Shown here piece after piece: positions 22,627 through 30,789 of a DNA stretch of 64,000 nucleotides. Both the position numbers and the translations under genes were made by a program. The stretch lies in NCBI RefSeq assembly GCF_003610785.1, contig NZ_RAQQ01000005.1:124001-188000 (forward strand), in the 5' to 3' direction. The notes under the pieces are model-generated. The model had not been told where the DNA came from. It did not search any database and worked only from the letters and a program-made list of their open reading frames with translations. Position 1 is the stretch's first letter, and every line of letters starts with the position of its first letter. Source of the DNA: Micromonospora globbae (GTDB lineage: Bacteria > Actinomycetota > Actinomycetes > Mycobacteriales > Micromonosporaceae).

Positions 22627-24576
22627 ATGGCAGGAGCAGCAGCGGAACGGCGGCGGCTCGCCGGCGTCGTGGAGAGCTGGCAGGGCCGCCCGGTCCTCGT
22701 GATCGGTGACGCCATGCTCGACGAGTGGCGGTTCGCGGAATCCGACCGGCTCTGCCGGGAGGCGCCCGCACCGGTACTCACCCTCCGCCGGCGGATCTCC
22801 GCGGCGGGCGGCGCGGCGAACACCGCCGTCAACGTCGCGGCGCTCGGCGGCCGGGCCGTCCTGGTGGCCCCGGTCGGCGCCGACGTGGCCGGCGACGAAC
22901 TCCACGACTGCCTGGACCGCGCCGGCGTGTGGGACCGTACGGTCAACCAGCCCGCGCGACCCACGCCGGTGAAGCGGCGGATGCTCGCCGGCAACCAGAT
23001 CCTGCTCCGGGAGGACTCCGGCGAACCGGACGACCCGCTCGACCCGGACGGGGTGCAGCGGCTGCTCACCGCCCTGGACTGCGCCACGGAGGAGTTGCGC
23101 GCCGCGGCCGGCGGCGAACGGCCCACGCTCGTGGTCTGCGACTACGGCCTCGGCGCGCTGCCCGAGCCGGTACGCGCGTGGCTGGTCGCCAACCGCGAGC
23201 GCTACGCGACCGTGGCCCTGGACGCGCACGACCTCGCCGACTGGCGTGGCCTCGCCCCGACCGTGGTGACCCCGAGCTTCGCCGAGGCCACCCGGCTGCT
23301 GGCCCGCGCCTCCGGTGCCGCCCGCCGTACGACCGGCCCCGACCTGCACCTGGACCATCCCGACGGCGATCCGGCCGACGGGCCGTCCGAACTGTCCGTG
23401 GGCGCCGCCCCCGGCGACCGCGCTCCCCGTGTCCACAGCGTGCAGGGCCCCGGAGCGACGCACCGGGCGGGCGACCCGATCGACCACGCGACCGCCAACC
23501 CCGACGGCCACGCGACCCCGACCGGCCTCGACGGCCACGCGACCGCCGGCCTCGACGGCCACGCGACCGCAGGCCTCGACGGCAGCGCCACGGCGGCGAG
23601 GCTCGACCGGACCGGCCCGACCGGCGAGGCGGCGCCCGACCGGGTGGCGCTGACCGGTGACGGGCTGAGCGTGGCCGCCACCGGCCTGACGGTGAGCGCG
23701 GCCGACGGCGAGGCCGTCGACCGGGCGAAGGTGGCCGAGTCGCGCCTCGCGGAGCTGCACGTCCACACCGGCGCGGACGTGGTGGCCGTGACCCTCGACA
23801 CCGAGGGCGCCGTCGTCGGCGGCGCCGACGGCGAGCGCCGGCGCAGCCACAGCACACCGGTACCGGCCAGCCACGCGGTCGGTGCGGGGGACGCGTACCT
23901 GGCCGCCATGACGCTGGCCCTCGCGGCCGACGCGCCGCTGTCGACGGCCGCCCAACTGGCCCAGCTCACCGCGACCATCACCGTCTCGGACACCGGAACC
24001 TGCGTCTGCCGGCGGGAGGACCTGCTGGCGGCCCTGGACCGGCCGCACCGGGACGGTGAGCATCCGGTGCTGGTCGACGCGGCGGAGCTGGCCGCCATCG
24101 TGGCCGAGCACCGGCGCGCCGGACGCGCGGTGGTCTTCACCAACGGCTGCTTCGACGTGCTGCACCGGGGTCACGTGCGGTACCTGGAGCAGGCCCGCAC
24201 CCTCGGCGACCTGCTCATCGTGGCGGTCAACTCGGACGAGAGCGTACGCCGGCTCAAGGGACCGGACCGCCCGGTGAACCCGGTGGAGGACCGGGCCGCG
24301 CTGCTCGGCGCGCTCTCCTACGTGGACCACGTGGTGGTCTTCGAGGAGGACTCGCCGGCCGAGCTGATCCGGGCCGTACGCCCCGACGTCTACGTCAAGG
24401 GCGGCGACTACCCGCCGGAGATGGTGCCGGAGGCGCCGCTGGTGCGCCGGCTGGGCGGGCAGGTCCGGACCCTCGGGTACGTGCCGGACCGCTCCACCTC
24501 GCGGATCATCGATCGGATCCGGGCGCACGGCCAGGAGCGGGAGTCCGACCCGTCGTTCTCCAGCAAGCCGTCGTGA
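22627..24576 (+). CDS. hldE: HldE-type bifunctional heptose-7-phosphate kinase/heptose-1-phosphate adenylyltransferase
   Basis: A 649-residue two-domain enzyme. The N-terminal PfkB/RfaE kinase begins VLVIGDAMLDEWRF, includes AAGGAANTAVNVAALGG, and ends with the catalytic VGAGDAYLAAM (about residue 419). The C-terminal nucleotidyltransferase shows FTNGCFDVLHRGHVRYLEQA (HxGH at about 511-514) and VYVKGGDY. The family makes ADP-D-glycero-manno-heptose. An unusual insert of about 130 residues splits the kinase around residues 240-330 and includes 8-residue repeats (GLDGHATA). That makes the protein longer than the roughly 480-residue norm. The stop overlaps the GTG of the next gene. A sugar other than heptose is possible. 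Confidence 0.85.
   Translation: MAGAAAERRRLAGVVESWQGRPVLVIGDAMLDEWRFAESDRLCREAPAPVLTLRRRISAAGGAANTAVNVAALGGRAVLVAPVGADVAGDELHDCLDRAGVWDRTVNQPARPTPVKRRMLAGNQILLREDSGEPDDPLDPDGVQRLLTALDCATEELRAAAGGERPTLVVCDYGLGALPEPVRAWLVANRERYATVALDAHDLADWRGLAPTVVTPSFAEATRLLARASGAARRTTGPDLHLDHPDGDPADGPSELSVGAAPGDRAPRVHSVQGPGATHRAGDPIDHATANPDGHATPTGLDGHATAGLDGHATAGLDGSATAARLDRTGPTGEAAPDRVALTGDGLSVAATGLTVSAADGEAVDRAKVAESRLAELHVHTGADVVAVTLDTEGAVVGGADGERRRSHSTPVPASHAVGAGDAYLAAMTLALAADAPLSTAAQLAQLTATITVSDTGTCVCRREDLLAALDRPHRDGEHPVLVDAAELAAIVAEHRRAGRAVVFTNGCFDVLHRGHVRYLEQARTLGDLLIVAVNSDESVRRLKGPDRPVNPVEDRAALLGALSYVDHVVVFEEDSPAELIRAVRPDVYVKGGDYPPEMVPEAPLVRRLGGQVRTLGYVPDRSTSRIIDRIRAHGQERESDPSFSSKPS
23500..23592 (+). 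repeat. 24-bp in-frame repeat inside the HldE-like gene
   Basis: Units beginning GGCCTCGACGGCCACGCG start at 23524, 23548 and 23572, exactly 24 bases apart, preceded by a diverged copy near 23500. They encode the octapeptide GLDGHATA. The repeat sits within a low-complexity insertion of the sugar kinase domain and should not disturb the frame when it expands or contracts. Confidence 0.85.
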
Positions 24577-25451
24577 ACCGGCCGCTGGACCCGGGAACCC
24601 CGGAGCGCTTCCGCGCCGACCGGCTGGTCGACGTGCTGATCCCCACCCGCAACCGGCCCGCCGAGCTGGCGGTCACCCTCTCCGGGCTCGCCGCCCAGGA
24701 GGGGGTGCCCGGTTTCGGGGTGGTGGTCAGCGACCAGTCCGACGGCGAACCGGCGTTCGCCCACCCGGCCGCCGCCACCATGGTCCGGGCGCTGCGCCAC
24801 CGCGGGCATCCGGTGCTGCTCACCCGCCGGTTGCCGCGCCGGGGGCTCGCCGAGCACCGGGCGTACCTGCTCGCCACCTCGGCGGCCCGGTACGTGCTCT
24901 GCCTCGACGACGACGTCTGGCTGGAGCCCGGTGCGCTGCACCGGCTCGTGACGGCCCTGACCGAGCTGGGCTGCGGGTTCGTGGGCAACGCCGTGCACGG
25001 CCTGTCGTACGTCGACGACGTCCGGCCGGAGACCCACGTCCACTACGAGGAGTGGCAGGGCCGACCGGTGCCCGAGCGGGTCCGGCCGGGCACCCCGGAA
25101 TGGGACCGCGCGCAGATCCATCCGGCGGCGAACCTGCTGCACGTCACGCAGAAGCTGGCGCTGCCACCGGGCGCGTGGCGGGCGTACAAGGTCTCCTGGA
25201 TCGGCGGCTGTGTCCTCTACGACCGGGAGAAGCTCGTCGACTCGGGCGGCTTCGACTTCTGGCGCCGCGTGCAGGAGAAGCACCAGGGCGAGGACGTCGC
25301 CGCCCAGCTCGCCGTGCTGGAGCGCCACGGCGGCGCGGGGGTGCTGCCCAGCGGGGCGTACCACCTGGAGTCGCCGACCACCGTCACCGACCGGGACGTG
25401 GAGGCGTGGGAGGTCGTGCTCGCCGACGAGGACGCCGCGCAGCCGGCCTGA
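24573..25451 (+). CDS. Glycosyltransferase family 2
   Basis: A 292-residue GT-A fold transferase. It opens with DVLIPTRNRPAELAVTLSGLAAQ, has the metal-binding CLDDDVWLEPGAL (about residue 110) and carries the later acidic motif QGEDVAAQL, together typical of inverting GT2 enzymes. No membrane helix is present, so it works in the cytoplasm on a nucleotide sugar. Its GTG overlaps the stop of the HldE-type gene, which implies they act in one pathway. The acceptor is unknown. Confidence 0.9.
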   Translation: MNRPLDPGTPERFRADRLVDVLIPTRNRPAELAVTLSGLAAQEGVPGFGVVVSDQSDGEPAFAHPAAATMVRALRHRGHPVLLTRRLPRRGLAEHRAYLLATSAARYVLCLDDDVWLEPGALHRLVTALTELGCGFVGNAVHGLSYVDDVRPETHVHYEEWQGRPVPERVRPGTPEWDRAQIHPAANLLHVTQKLALPPGAWRAYKVSWIGGCVLYDREKLVDSGGFDFWRRVQEKHQGEDVAAQLAVLERHGGAGVLPSGAYHLESPTTVTDRDVEAWEVVLADEDAAQPA

Positions 25452-25532
25452 GCCGGGCGCGGCGCGGTCGTCAGCATGGCGGCGCGGCCTGAGCCACGCG
25501 GCGCGGCCTGAGCCACGCGGCGGGGTGGAGTC

Positions 25533-26636
25533 TCAGGTCAACAGCTCGCGGGCGGATTCCAGCACCTCGGCCACCGGCACGTCGGTGACGAACGAGTCCC
25601 GGTGCGGGCATTCGCCGTCGCCGGGGCGGTGCGGGTAGATGCCCGGCGTGCAGTCCACCCCGCAGACCGGGCAGTGCACGGTCCACGAGCTGATCGGCCG
25701 GTGCCGGCCGCGCAGCGGGTTCGCGGTGTTGATGAAGTTGCCGACCCAGAAGATGCCAACGGTCGGGGCGCCGACGGCCGCGGCCAGGTGCAGCGGCCCG
25801 GTGTCGTTGGAGATCACCAGCGCGCAGTCGGCATAGCAGCCGGCCAGCCCGCCGAGGCTGAGCGTGCCGACCTGGGGCCGTAGCGGCACGCCGGCCGCCT
25901 CGACCACCCGGTCCACCACCTCCCGCTCCGAGGGCGTGCCGGTGACCAGCACCTCGTACCCGTCGCCGGTCAGCTCGCGGGCGACCTCCCCGAACCGCTC
26001 GGCGGGCCAGCGCCGCCGCGTGTCCGTCGCGCCGGGGTGCAACGCCACCCGGGGCCGCCGCGCCGGGCCGAGCACCCGCTCCGCCTCGGCCCGGTCCGAT
26101 GCGGTGACGGCGAGCGTGGGCACGATCGTGGTGGCCGGGGCGCCCACCAGCGCCGCCACCTCCAGGTAGCGGATCACCTCGTGCTGGTAGTAGACGTACC
26201 GGATCCAGCGGTCCAGCGGCGGCGCGTTCTCGGCCCGCAGCCCGGCCGTCACGCGGGCGCCGAGCGCGGCGACCAACGGGTTGGAGTTCGCGCCGCCGCC
26301 GTGCAGCTGCAACGCCAGGTCGAAGCGTTCGGCCCGCGCCGCGGCGAGGAAGTCGTCCATGGCGGCCGGCTCCTCGTCCGGCTCCGGGTAGCGGATGCCG
26401 TCCGCCGGCGGCACCACCAGCACCCGGTCGACCGGGCCGGGCCGGTCGCGCCAGAGCTTCGCGTGCCACGGCGCGCCGAGCAGCACGATCTCCACCTCGG
26501 GGTACGCGGCCCGCAGCGCGTCCAGCGCCGGCAGCACGAAGATGAAGTCGCCGAGCGCGTTGGCGCGCAGCACGGCGATCCGGTCGACGTCGGGTACGCG
26601 CTCGGCGGCCGGGCCGAGCAGGGACGGGGCGACCAC
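25533..26636 (-). CDS. Glycosyltransferase family 9 (heptosyltransferase-like)
   Basis: A 367-residue GT-B transferase of family GT9. The N-terminal RIAVLRANALGDFIFVLPALDALRAAYP and the C-terminal ALVISNDTGPLHLAAAVGAPTVGIFW are diagnostic of ADP-heptose:LPS heptosyltransferase-like enzymes. A cysteine cluster (HCPVCGVDCTPGIYPHR, then GECPH) near the C-terminus is not part of the classical enzyme and may bind metal. It converges on the HldE-GT2 operon, consistent with the same sugar pathway. Start is a GTG 9 bases after the Hsp20 stop codon, so the two are probably cotranscribed. Confidence 0.9.
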   Translation of the reverse strand: MVAPSLLGPAAERVPDVDRIAVLRANALGDFIFVLPALDALRAAYPEVEIVLLGAPWHAKLWRDRPGPVDRVLVVPPADGIRYPEPDEEPAAMDDFLAAARAERFDLALQLHGGGANSNPLVAALGARVTAGLRAENAPPLDRWIRYVYYQHEVIRYLEVAALVGAPATTIVPTLAVTASDRAEAERVLGPARRPRVALHPGATDTRRRWPAERFGEVARELTGDGYEVLVTGTPSEREVVDRVVEAAGVPLRPQVGTLSLGGLAGCYADCALVISNDTGPLHLAAAVGAPTVGIFWVGNFINTANPLRGRHRPISSWTVHCPVCGVDCTPGIYPHRPGDGECPHRDSFVTDVPVAEVLESARELLT

Positions 26637-26645
26637 GCGGTCCCG

Positions 26646-27188
26646 CTACGGCCGGTCGATCTCGCCGGTCGCCGTGTCCGGGCGGTGCAGCTCCCGGTCG
26701 GCGGCCGGGTCGCCCGGCGTCGGCGTACGACCGCCGAGGGGTCGCGGGCCGGCGCGGCCCACGGTGATGGTGCGCGGCGCGGGTCGGGCGGCGCGCGGCA
26801 GCCGTACGCGGAGCAGGCCGTGGTCCATCACCGCGTCGATGGCGTCCGGGTCCACCCGCGACGGCAGGTCCACCCGGTACTCGAAGCCCCGGGTCTCGAA
26901 GCCGCCCGGGATGCCCTGGTCGGCGTTGACCTCGGCCTCGGAGCGGGCCCGTACGCAGAGTTCCCGGTCGTCCAGCTCGACCGCCACCTCCTCGGGCGCC
27001 ACGCCGGGCAGGCGGACGACCACCTCCCAGCCGTCCGCGGTCTCCGACAGCTCCACCTCCGGCGGCCCGGACCGGCCGCCGACGAGCCGGCGCAGCTCCG
27101 TACGCAGGGACTGGAGCTCCCCCATCGGGTCCCAGCCCTGCTGCCGGCCGCGCCAGCGTCCGAACCCGCCGCCGCCCTGTTCGCTCAT
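26646..27188 (-). CDS. Hsp20/alpha-crystallin family small heat-shock protein
   Basis: A 180-residue small heat-shock protein that would hold unfolding proteins. The alpha-crystallin domain (about residues 42-135) includes GWEVVVRLPGVAPEEVAVELDDRELCVRA and ends with DHGLLRVRLPRAA in place of the common GVLTVTVP. A disordered, proline-rich tail follows (PLGGRTPTPGDPAADRE) without a clear IXI motif. GGGAGG precedes the ATG. No HspR or CIRCE element is seen upstream. It is followed closely by the GT9 gene. Confidence 0.92.
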   Translation of the reverse strand: MSEQGGGGFGRWRGRQQGWDPMGELQSLRTELRRLVGGRSGPPEVELSETADGWEVVVRLPGVAPEEVAVELDDRELCVRARSEAEVNADQGIPGGFETRGFEYRVDLPSRVDPDAIDAVMDHGLLRVRLPRAARPAPRTITVGRAGPRPLGGRTPTPGDPAADRELHRPDTATGEIDRP

Positions 27189-27219
27189 GCCGCCGCCTCC
27201 CGTCGCTCGCCGCTCCCGC

Positions 27220-27726
27220 TCATCGCGCCTCTCCGATCCGCTGCGTGGCCGCGGGAGGCCGCAGCGAGCTGGGCGCGTCCAGGCCGGCCTCGGCGTCCAC
27301 GCCCACGCCGAGCCGGTCGACCAGTTCGCCGCCGAGCCAGGCGCTGACCCCGAGGATGGCCACCGCGACCACCTCGATGGCGATCAGCGCGCCACCGGCC
27401 GCCCGGGACTCGGCGTTGAGGCGTACGACCCAGATGGCGGCGAAGAGCAGGATCACCGCCAGGTTCGCCGCCGCGTGGCTGAGCGCCACCCGCTTGGCGC
27501 GGGTGCCGGTCGGGATGGCCAGCAGGTCGAACGCGCCCGCCATCGCCGCGAGCAGACCACCGATCAGGCCGACGGTGATGTTCCAGTAGGCGACCTCGCC
27601 GAGGAAGTCGGGCCCGCCGAGGGCGTCGACCACGTCGAAGATGACGGCGGTGACCAGCAGGCCGATCGGGAACATCACCAGCATCGGATGGACGGGATGG
27701 CCCAGCACCTTGAGTCGGCTCTCCAT
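27220..27726 (-). CDS. DUF2231 membrane protein
   Basis: A 168-residue integral membrane protein of the DUF2231 family. It begins MESRLKVLGHPVHPMLVMFPIGLLVTAVIFDVVDALGG, with the family GHPVHP motif, and has four predicted helices. GGAGG precedes the ATG, which I preferred over an upstream ATG 22 codons earlier with no site. It ends 31 bases before the Hsp20 gene on the same strand. Family members are sometimes heme-linked, but no function is established. Confidence 0.9.
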   Translation of the reverse strand: MESRLKVLGHPVHPMLVMFPIGLLVTAVIFDVVDALGGPDFLGEVAYWNITVGLIGGLLAAMAGAFDLLAIPTGTRAKRVALSHAAANLAVILLFAAIWVVRLNAESRAAGGALIAIEVVAVAILGVSAWLGGELVDRLGVGVDAEAGLDAPSSLRPPAATQRIGEAR

Positions 27727-27906
27727 CTCCGGCCTCCACTGGTCTGGTCTGCGCGTCGTGTTGGGGGCGGTACCCGGGGCCCCGCCGGGCAAACCTCGCG
27801 TGTCGGCGCTCGCCTAGGCTGGCGGAGCGGGTCGCCGCGCGGCGGCGGCACGACCCACGGCCGACAGCGGCGTCGGCGCGACCAGGCCGAGGCCCAGGAG
27901 GATCAC

Positions 27907-28524
27907 GTGACCGTGGAGATCACCTCACCGGAGGAACTGCGCGAGCTGTTGGGGGAGCCGGTCCCGCGGGCGATCGCGAAGGAACGTACGCGGCTGCACG
28001 AGCGGGACCGGCAGTGGTTGGCCGCCTCACCGTTCTGCCTGGTGGCCACGTCGGGCGCGGACGGCAGCTGCGACGTGTCGCCCAAGGGCGACCCGGCGGG
28101 CTTCGCGCTCGTACTCGACGACCGGACGATCGCCCTGCCGGAGCGCCCCGGCAACCGACGGGCGGACGGCTACCGGAACATCCTGGAGAACCCGCACGTC
28201 GGGCTGATCTTCCTGATTCCCGGGCGGACCGACACGCTGCGCGTCAACGGTCGGGCACGCCTGGTGCGGGACGCTCCCTGGTTCGACGACATGGTCGTGA
28301 AGGGTCACCGGCCGATCCTCGCCGTGGTGGTCGAGGTCGAGCAGGTCTTCTACCACTGTGCGAAGGCGTTCCTGCGCTCGCAGCTGTGGAAGCCGGAGAC
28401 CTGGCACCCGGACGTGCTGCCCTCCCGGGCGCGCCTCGTGAAGGAGCTGGAGGCCCCCGAGGAGAGCCTCGAAGCCCTGGAGTCCCACTACGGCCCGACG
28501 TACCTGACAAAGCTCTACACCTGA
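27907..28524 (+). CDS. Pyridoxamine 5'-phosphate oxidase family flavoprotein (MSMEG_1061-like)
   Basis: A 205-residue split-barrel FMN-binding protein. Motifs are ERDRQWLAASPFCLVATSGADGSCDVSPKGDPAGF, RPGNRRADGYRNILENPHVGLIFLIPG and VFYHCAKAFLRSQLW, which match the MSMEG_1061 subfamily. It probably binds FMN and acts on a small redox substrate. AGGAGG stands 6 bases before the GTG. The gene is followed by the 17-bp palindrome described separately. Confidence 0.9.
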   Translation: MTVEITSPEELRELLGEPVPRAIAKERTRLHERDRQWLAASPFCLVATSGADGSCDVSPKGDPAGFALVLDDRTIALPERPGNRRADGYRNILENPHVGLIFLIPGRTDTLRVNGRARLVRDAPWFDDMVVKGHRPILAVVVEVEQVFYHCAKAFLRSQLWKPETWHPDVLPSRARLVKELEAPEESLEALESHYGPTYLTKLYT

Positions 28525-28542
28525 CCCTGGCCCCCTTTCACC

Positions 28543-28620
28543 CCCGCGATCTTGCACTTTCGGCCCTCAAGACGCGGCTTTTGTGCGTGTTTGACGGGGC
28601 AGGAAGTGCAAGATCGCGGG
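28543..28620. repeat. Intergenic palindrome (GATCTTGCAC family)
   Basis: CCCGCGATCTTGCACTT (28543-28559) is the perfect reverse complement of 28604-28620: a 17-bp stem with a 44-base loop. It begins 19 bases after the PPOX gene and ends just before the operator of the ArsR-type gene. It may serve as a terminator, but the long exact stem and wide loop also fit a dispersed palindromic repeat. Confidence 0.8.
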
Positions 28621-28633
28621 AGTGGGGCGGTTG

Positions 28634-28663
28634 CTAAAGACATCTTTCTAAAGATAGCTTTAG
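28634..28663. promoter_or_regulatory. Nested palindromic operator overlapping the ArsR-type gene promoter
   Basis: CTAAAG (28634-28639) and CTTTAG (28658-28663) flank ATCTTT (28642-28647) and AAAGAT (28650-28655). Both pairs are inverted about the same centre (28648.5). TAGCTT (28655-28660) is the -10 box and lies six bases before the ATG. A repressor bound here would block transcription, so autoregulation is likely. Confidence 0.75.
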
Positions 28664-28666
28664 CGT

Positions 28667-29392
28667 ATGGCTCTGCCCGCGTTCAAGCTCACCGACCCCA
28701 AGGCACTGCGGGGGTACGCGCACCCGCTGCGGATGGCCCTCATCGGGCTGCTCCGCAACCAGGGGCCGATGACGGCCACCCGCGCCGCCGAACTGCTCGG
28801 CGAGAGCGTCCCGAGCTGCTCGTTCCACCTGCGCCAGCTCGCCAAGTACGGGCTCGCCGAGCGGGCGCCCGGCGCGGACGCGCGGGAACGGCCCTGGCGG
28901 GCCACCGCGCTCACCACCTCCTGGGACGACGACTCCGACGACCCGCAGGTGCGGGCCGCCACCGACGAGCTGAGCGCCGCGCAGCTCGCGCTCTACGTCC
29001 GGCGGGCCGAGGAGTACGTGGCCCGGCGCCCCGAGGAGCCGGCGGTCTGGCGGGCCGTGACCGGCTTCGGCGACTGGACCGTCTACGTGACGCCGGAGGA
29101 GATGGCCGAGCTCAAGGAGCGGATCGACGCCGTGCTCTCCGAGTACGACGACCGCGTGACCGACCCCTCCCGGCGGCCCGCCGGCGCCCGCCGGGTCAGC
29201 ATCATGCGCCTCGCCGTGCTGCCGCCCGAGATTGCCGGGACCGGCCCTAGCGGCGCTGCCGGGACCGGCCCTGCCGACGGGGCCGGCCCTACCGGCCCTA
29301 CCGACGACGCCGGCCCTGCCGACGGGGCCGGCCCTACCGGCGGGGCCGGCGCGGCCTCCGCCGACCCGGCCGGTGACGCTGATGAGCGCTGA
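28667..29392 (+). CDS. ArsR-like helix-turn-helix regulator
   Basis: A 241-residue winged-helix regulator. The DNA-binding domain (PKALRGYAHPLRMALIGLLRNQGPMTATRAAELLGESVPSCSFHLRQLAKYGLAE, about residues 10-66) is of the ArsR/HTH_20 type used by many MFS-linked regulators. A helical region follows, then a low-complexity tail of Gly, Pro, Thr and Ala (GTGPADGAGPTG) from about residue 188. No metal-binding cysteine motif is present. Translation is probably leaderless. The downstream exporter starts inside its last codons, so this is its likely regulator. Confidence 0.88.
   Translation: MALPAFKLTDPKALRGYAHPLRMALIGLLRNQGPMTATRAAELLGESVPSCSFHLRQLAKYGLAERAPGADARERPWRATALTTSWDDDSDDPQVRAATDELSAAQLALYVRRAEEYVARRPEEPAVWRAVTGFGDWTVYVTPEEMAELKERIDAVLSEYDDRVTDPSRRPAGARRVSIMRLAVLPPEIAGTGPSGAAGTGPADGAGPTGPTDDAGPADGAGPTGGAGAASADPAGDADER
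29231..29356 (+). repeat. Irregular CCGGCCCT/GCCGAC repeats in the regulator tail
   Basis: Short units such as GGGACCGGCCCT, GACGGGGCCGGCCCTACC and CGGCCCTGCCGACGG recur through this stretch and encode the Gly/Pro-rich tail of the ArsR-type protein. The unit is not constant, suggesting slippage and drift. Confidence 0.7.
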
Positions 29393-30713
29393 CCTGCCCG
29401 GCCCTTCGGTCGGCGCCCCCACGGCGACCGTCGCACCCTCCCCGACCGGAACAGCCCCCACCACGCCACCGCGCCGTGGCCGCCTACCCCGGCTCCTGCG
29501 CGAGGTGGGCTTCCGCCGCTACTGGTCGGCGCAGACCGTGTCGTACTTCGGGGACGAGATCTCGACCCTGGCGCTGCCGCTGCTCGCCGTGCTCATCGCG
29601 GGCGCGGGGCCCGCCGAGATGGGCTACCTCACGGCCGCGCTGCTCACACCCAACCTGCTCTTCTCGCTGGTGGCCGGCGCCTGGGTGGACCGGCGCCCGC
29701 ACAAGCGGCGCATCATGATCCTCGCCGACGTGGGCCGGGCGCTGCTGCTCGGCACCCTTCCGGTCGCGTACGTGCTCGACGCGCTCACCATGCCCCAGCT
29801 CTACGCGGTGGCGTTCGCGATGGGCACCCTCGCGGTGCTGTTCGAGGTCGCCCGGGGGCCGCTCTTCGTGTCCCTCGTGGACCGGCGGGCGTACGTCGAG
29901 GCGAACACGCTCATCAACGGCAGCCGCGCCATGTCGCTGGTGGCCGGGCCGAGCATCGGCGGCTTCCTGGTGCAGCTGCTGACCGCCCCGATCGCCCTGG
30001 TGGCCGACGCACTGAGCTACCTCGTGTCCGCGTACTTCCTGACCCGGATCCGCCCGACGGAGCCGGCGCCGGCCCGCGGCGGCGGCCTGGGCATCGGCGA
30101 GGGGCTGCGCTTCATCACCCGTACGCCGATGATGCGGTCGATCCTGCTCGGCACCACGACGGTCAACCTGTTCAACTTCATGTTCGCCGCGCTGTTCGTG
30201 CTCTACGCCACCCGGGACCTGCACCTCTCGCCCGGTCTGCTCGGCACCGTGCTCGGCGCGGGCGCCGTGGGCGGGCTCATCGGCGCCGCCGTCACCGGTC
30301 GGGTCACCCGCCGGTTCGGCATCGGGCCGACGTTGGTCTTCTCCTTCGTGCTCTTCCCGGCGCCGCTGCTGCTCGTCCCGCTGGCCGACGGGCCGACCCC
30401 CGTGGTGCTCGGGATGCTCTTCGCCGCCGAGTTCCTGTGCGCCGTCGGCGTCATGATGCTCGACATCGTGAGCGGGTCGGTCCAGACCGCGCTCACCCCG
30501 GAACGCCTGCTGGCGCGGGCCAGCGGCGTCCGGCGCACCATCAACTACGGCATCCGCCCCATCGGCGCGCTGATCGGCGGCGGCCTGGGCGCCGCCCTCG
30601 GCGTACGTGAAGCGCTCTGGATCGCGACGGCCGGCGCGCTGGCCGGCGTGTTCTGGGTGTTCTTCTCGCCCGTCCGGCGCCTGCGCGAGCTGCCGGAGGC
30701 GGCCGGCGCCTGA
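29382..30713 (+). CDS. MFS transporter
   Basis: A 443-residue 12-helix major facilitator. It begins with a cytoplasmic Pro/Thr-rich arm, then FRRYWSAQTVSYFGDEISTLALPLLAVL, the start typical of the MFS_3/enterobactin-exporter-like (EntS) group. The loop VAGAWVDRRPHKRRIMILADVGRA is motif A-like. It overlaps the regulator gene by 11 bases; the ATG is weakly preceded by GGTGACG, so coupled translation is expected. Export of a macrolide-like or siderophore compound is typical of the group, but the substrate is unknown. Confidence 0.9.
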   Translation: MSADLPGPSVGAPTATVAPSPTGTAPTTPPRRGRLPRLLREVGFRRYWSAQTVSYFGDEISTLALPLLAVLIAGAGPAEMGYLTAALLTPNLLFSLVAGAWVDRRPHKRRIMILADVGRALLLGTLPVAYVLDALTMPQLYAVAFAMGTLAVLFEVARGPLFVSLVDRRAYVEANTLINGSRAMSLVAGPSIGGFLVQLLTAPIALVADALSYLVSAYFLTRIRPTEPAPARGGGLGIGEGLRFITRTPMMRSILLGTTTVNLFNFMFAALFVLYATRDLHLSPGLLGTVLGAGAVGGLIGAAVTGRVTRRFGIGPTLVFSFVLFPAPLLLVPLADGPTPVVLGMLFAAEFLCAVGVMMLDIVSGSVQTALTPERLLARASGVRRTINYGIRPIGALIGGGLGAALGVREALWIATAGALAGVFWVFFSPVRRLRELPEAAGA

Positions 30714-30789
30714 CCATCCGCGCGGCGCCGGCCCGGCCCGCGCGGGTCGACTGCCGGGGTCTGGCTTCCGAAGGTAGGGCTGCCGGGGG

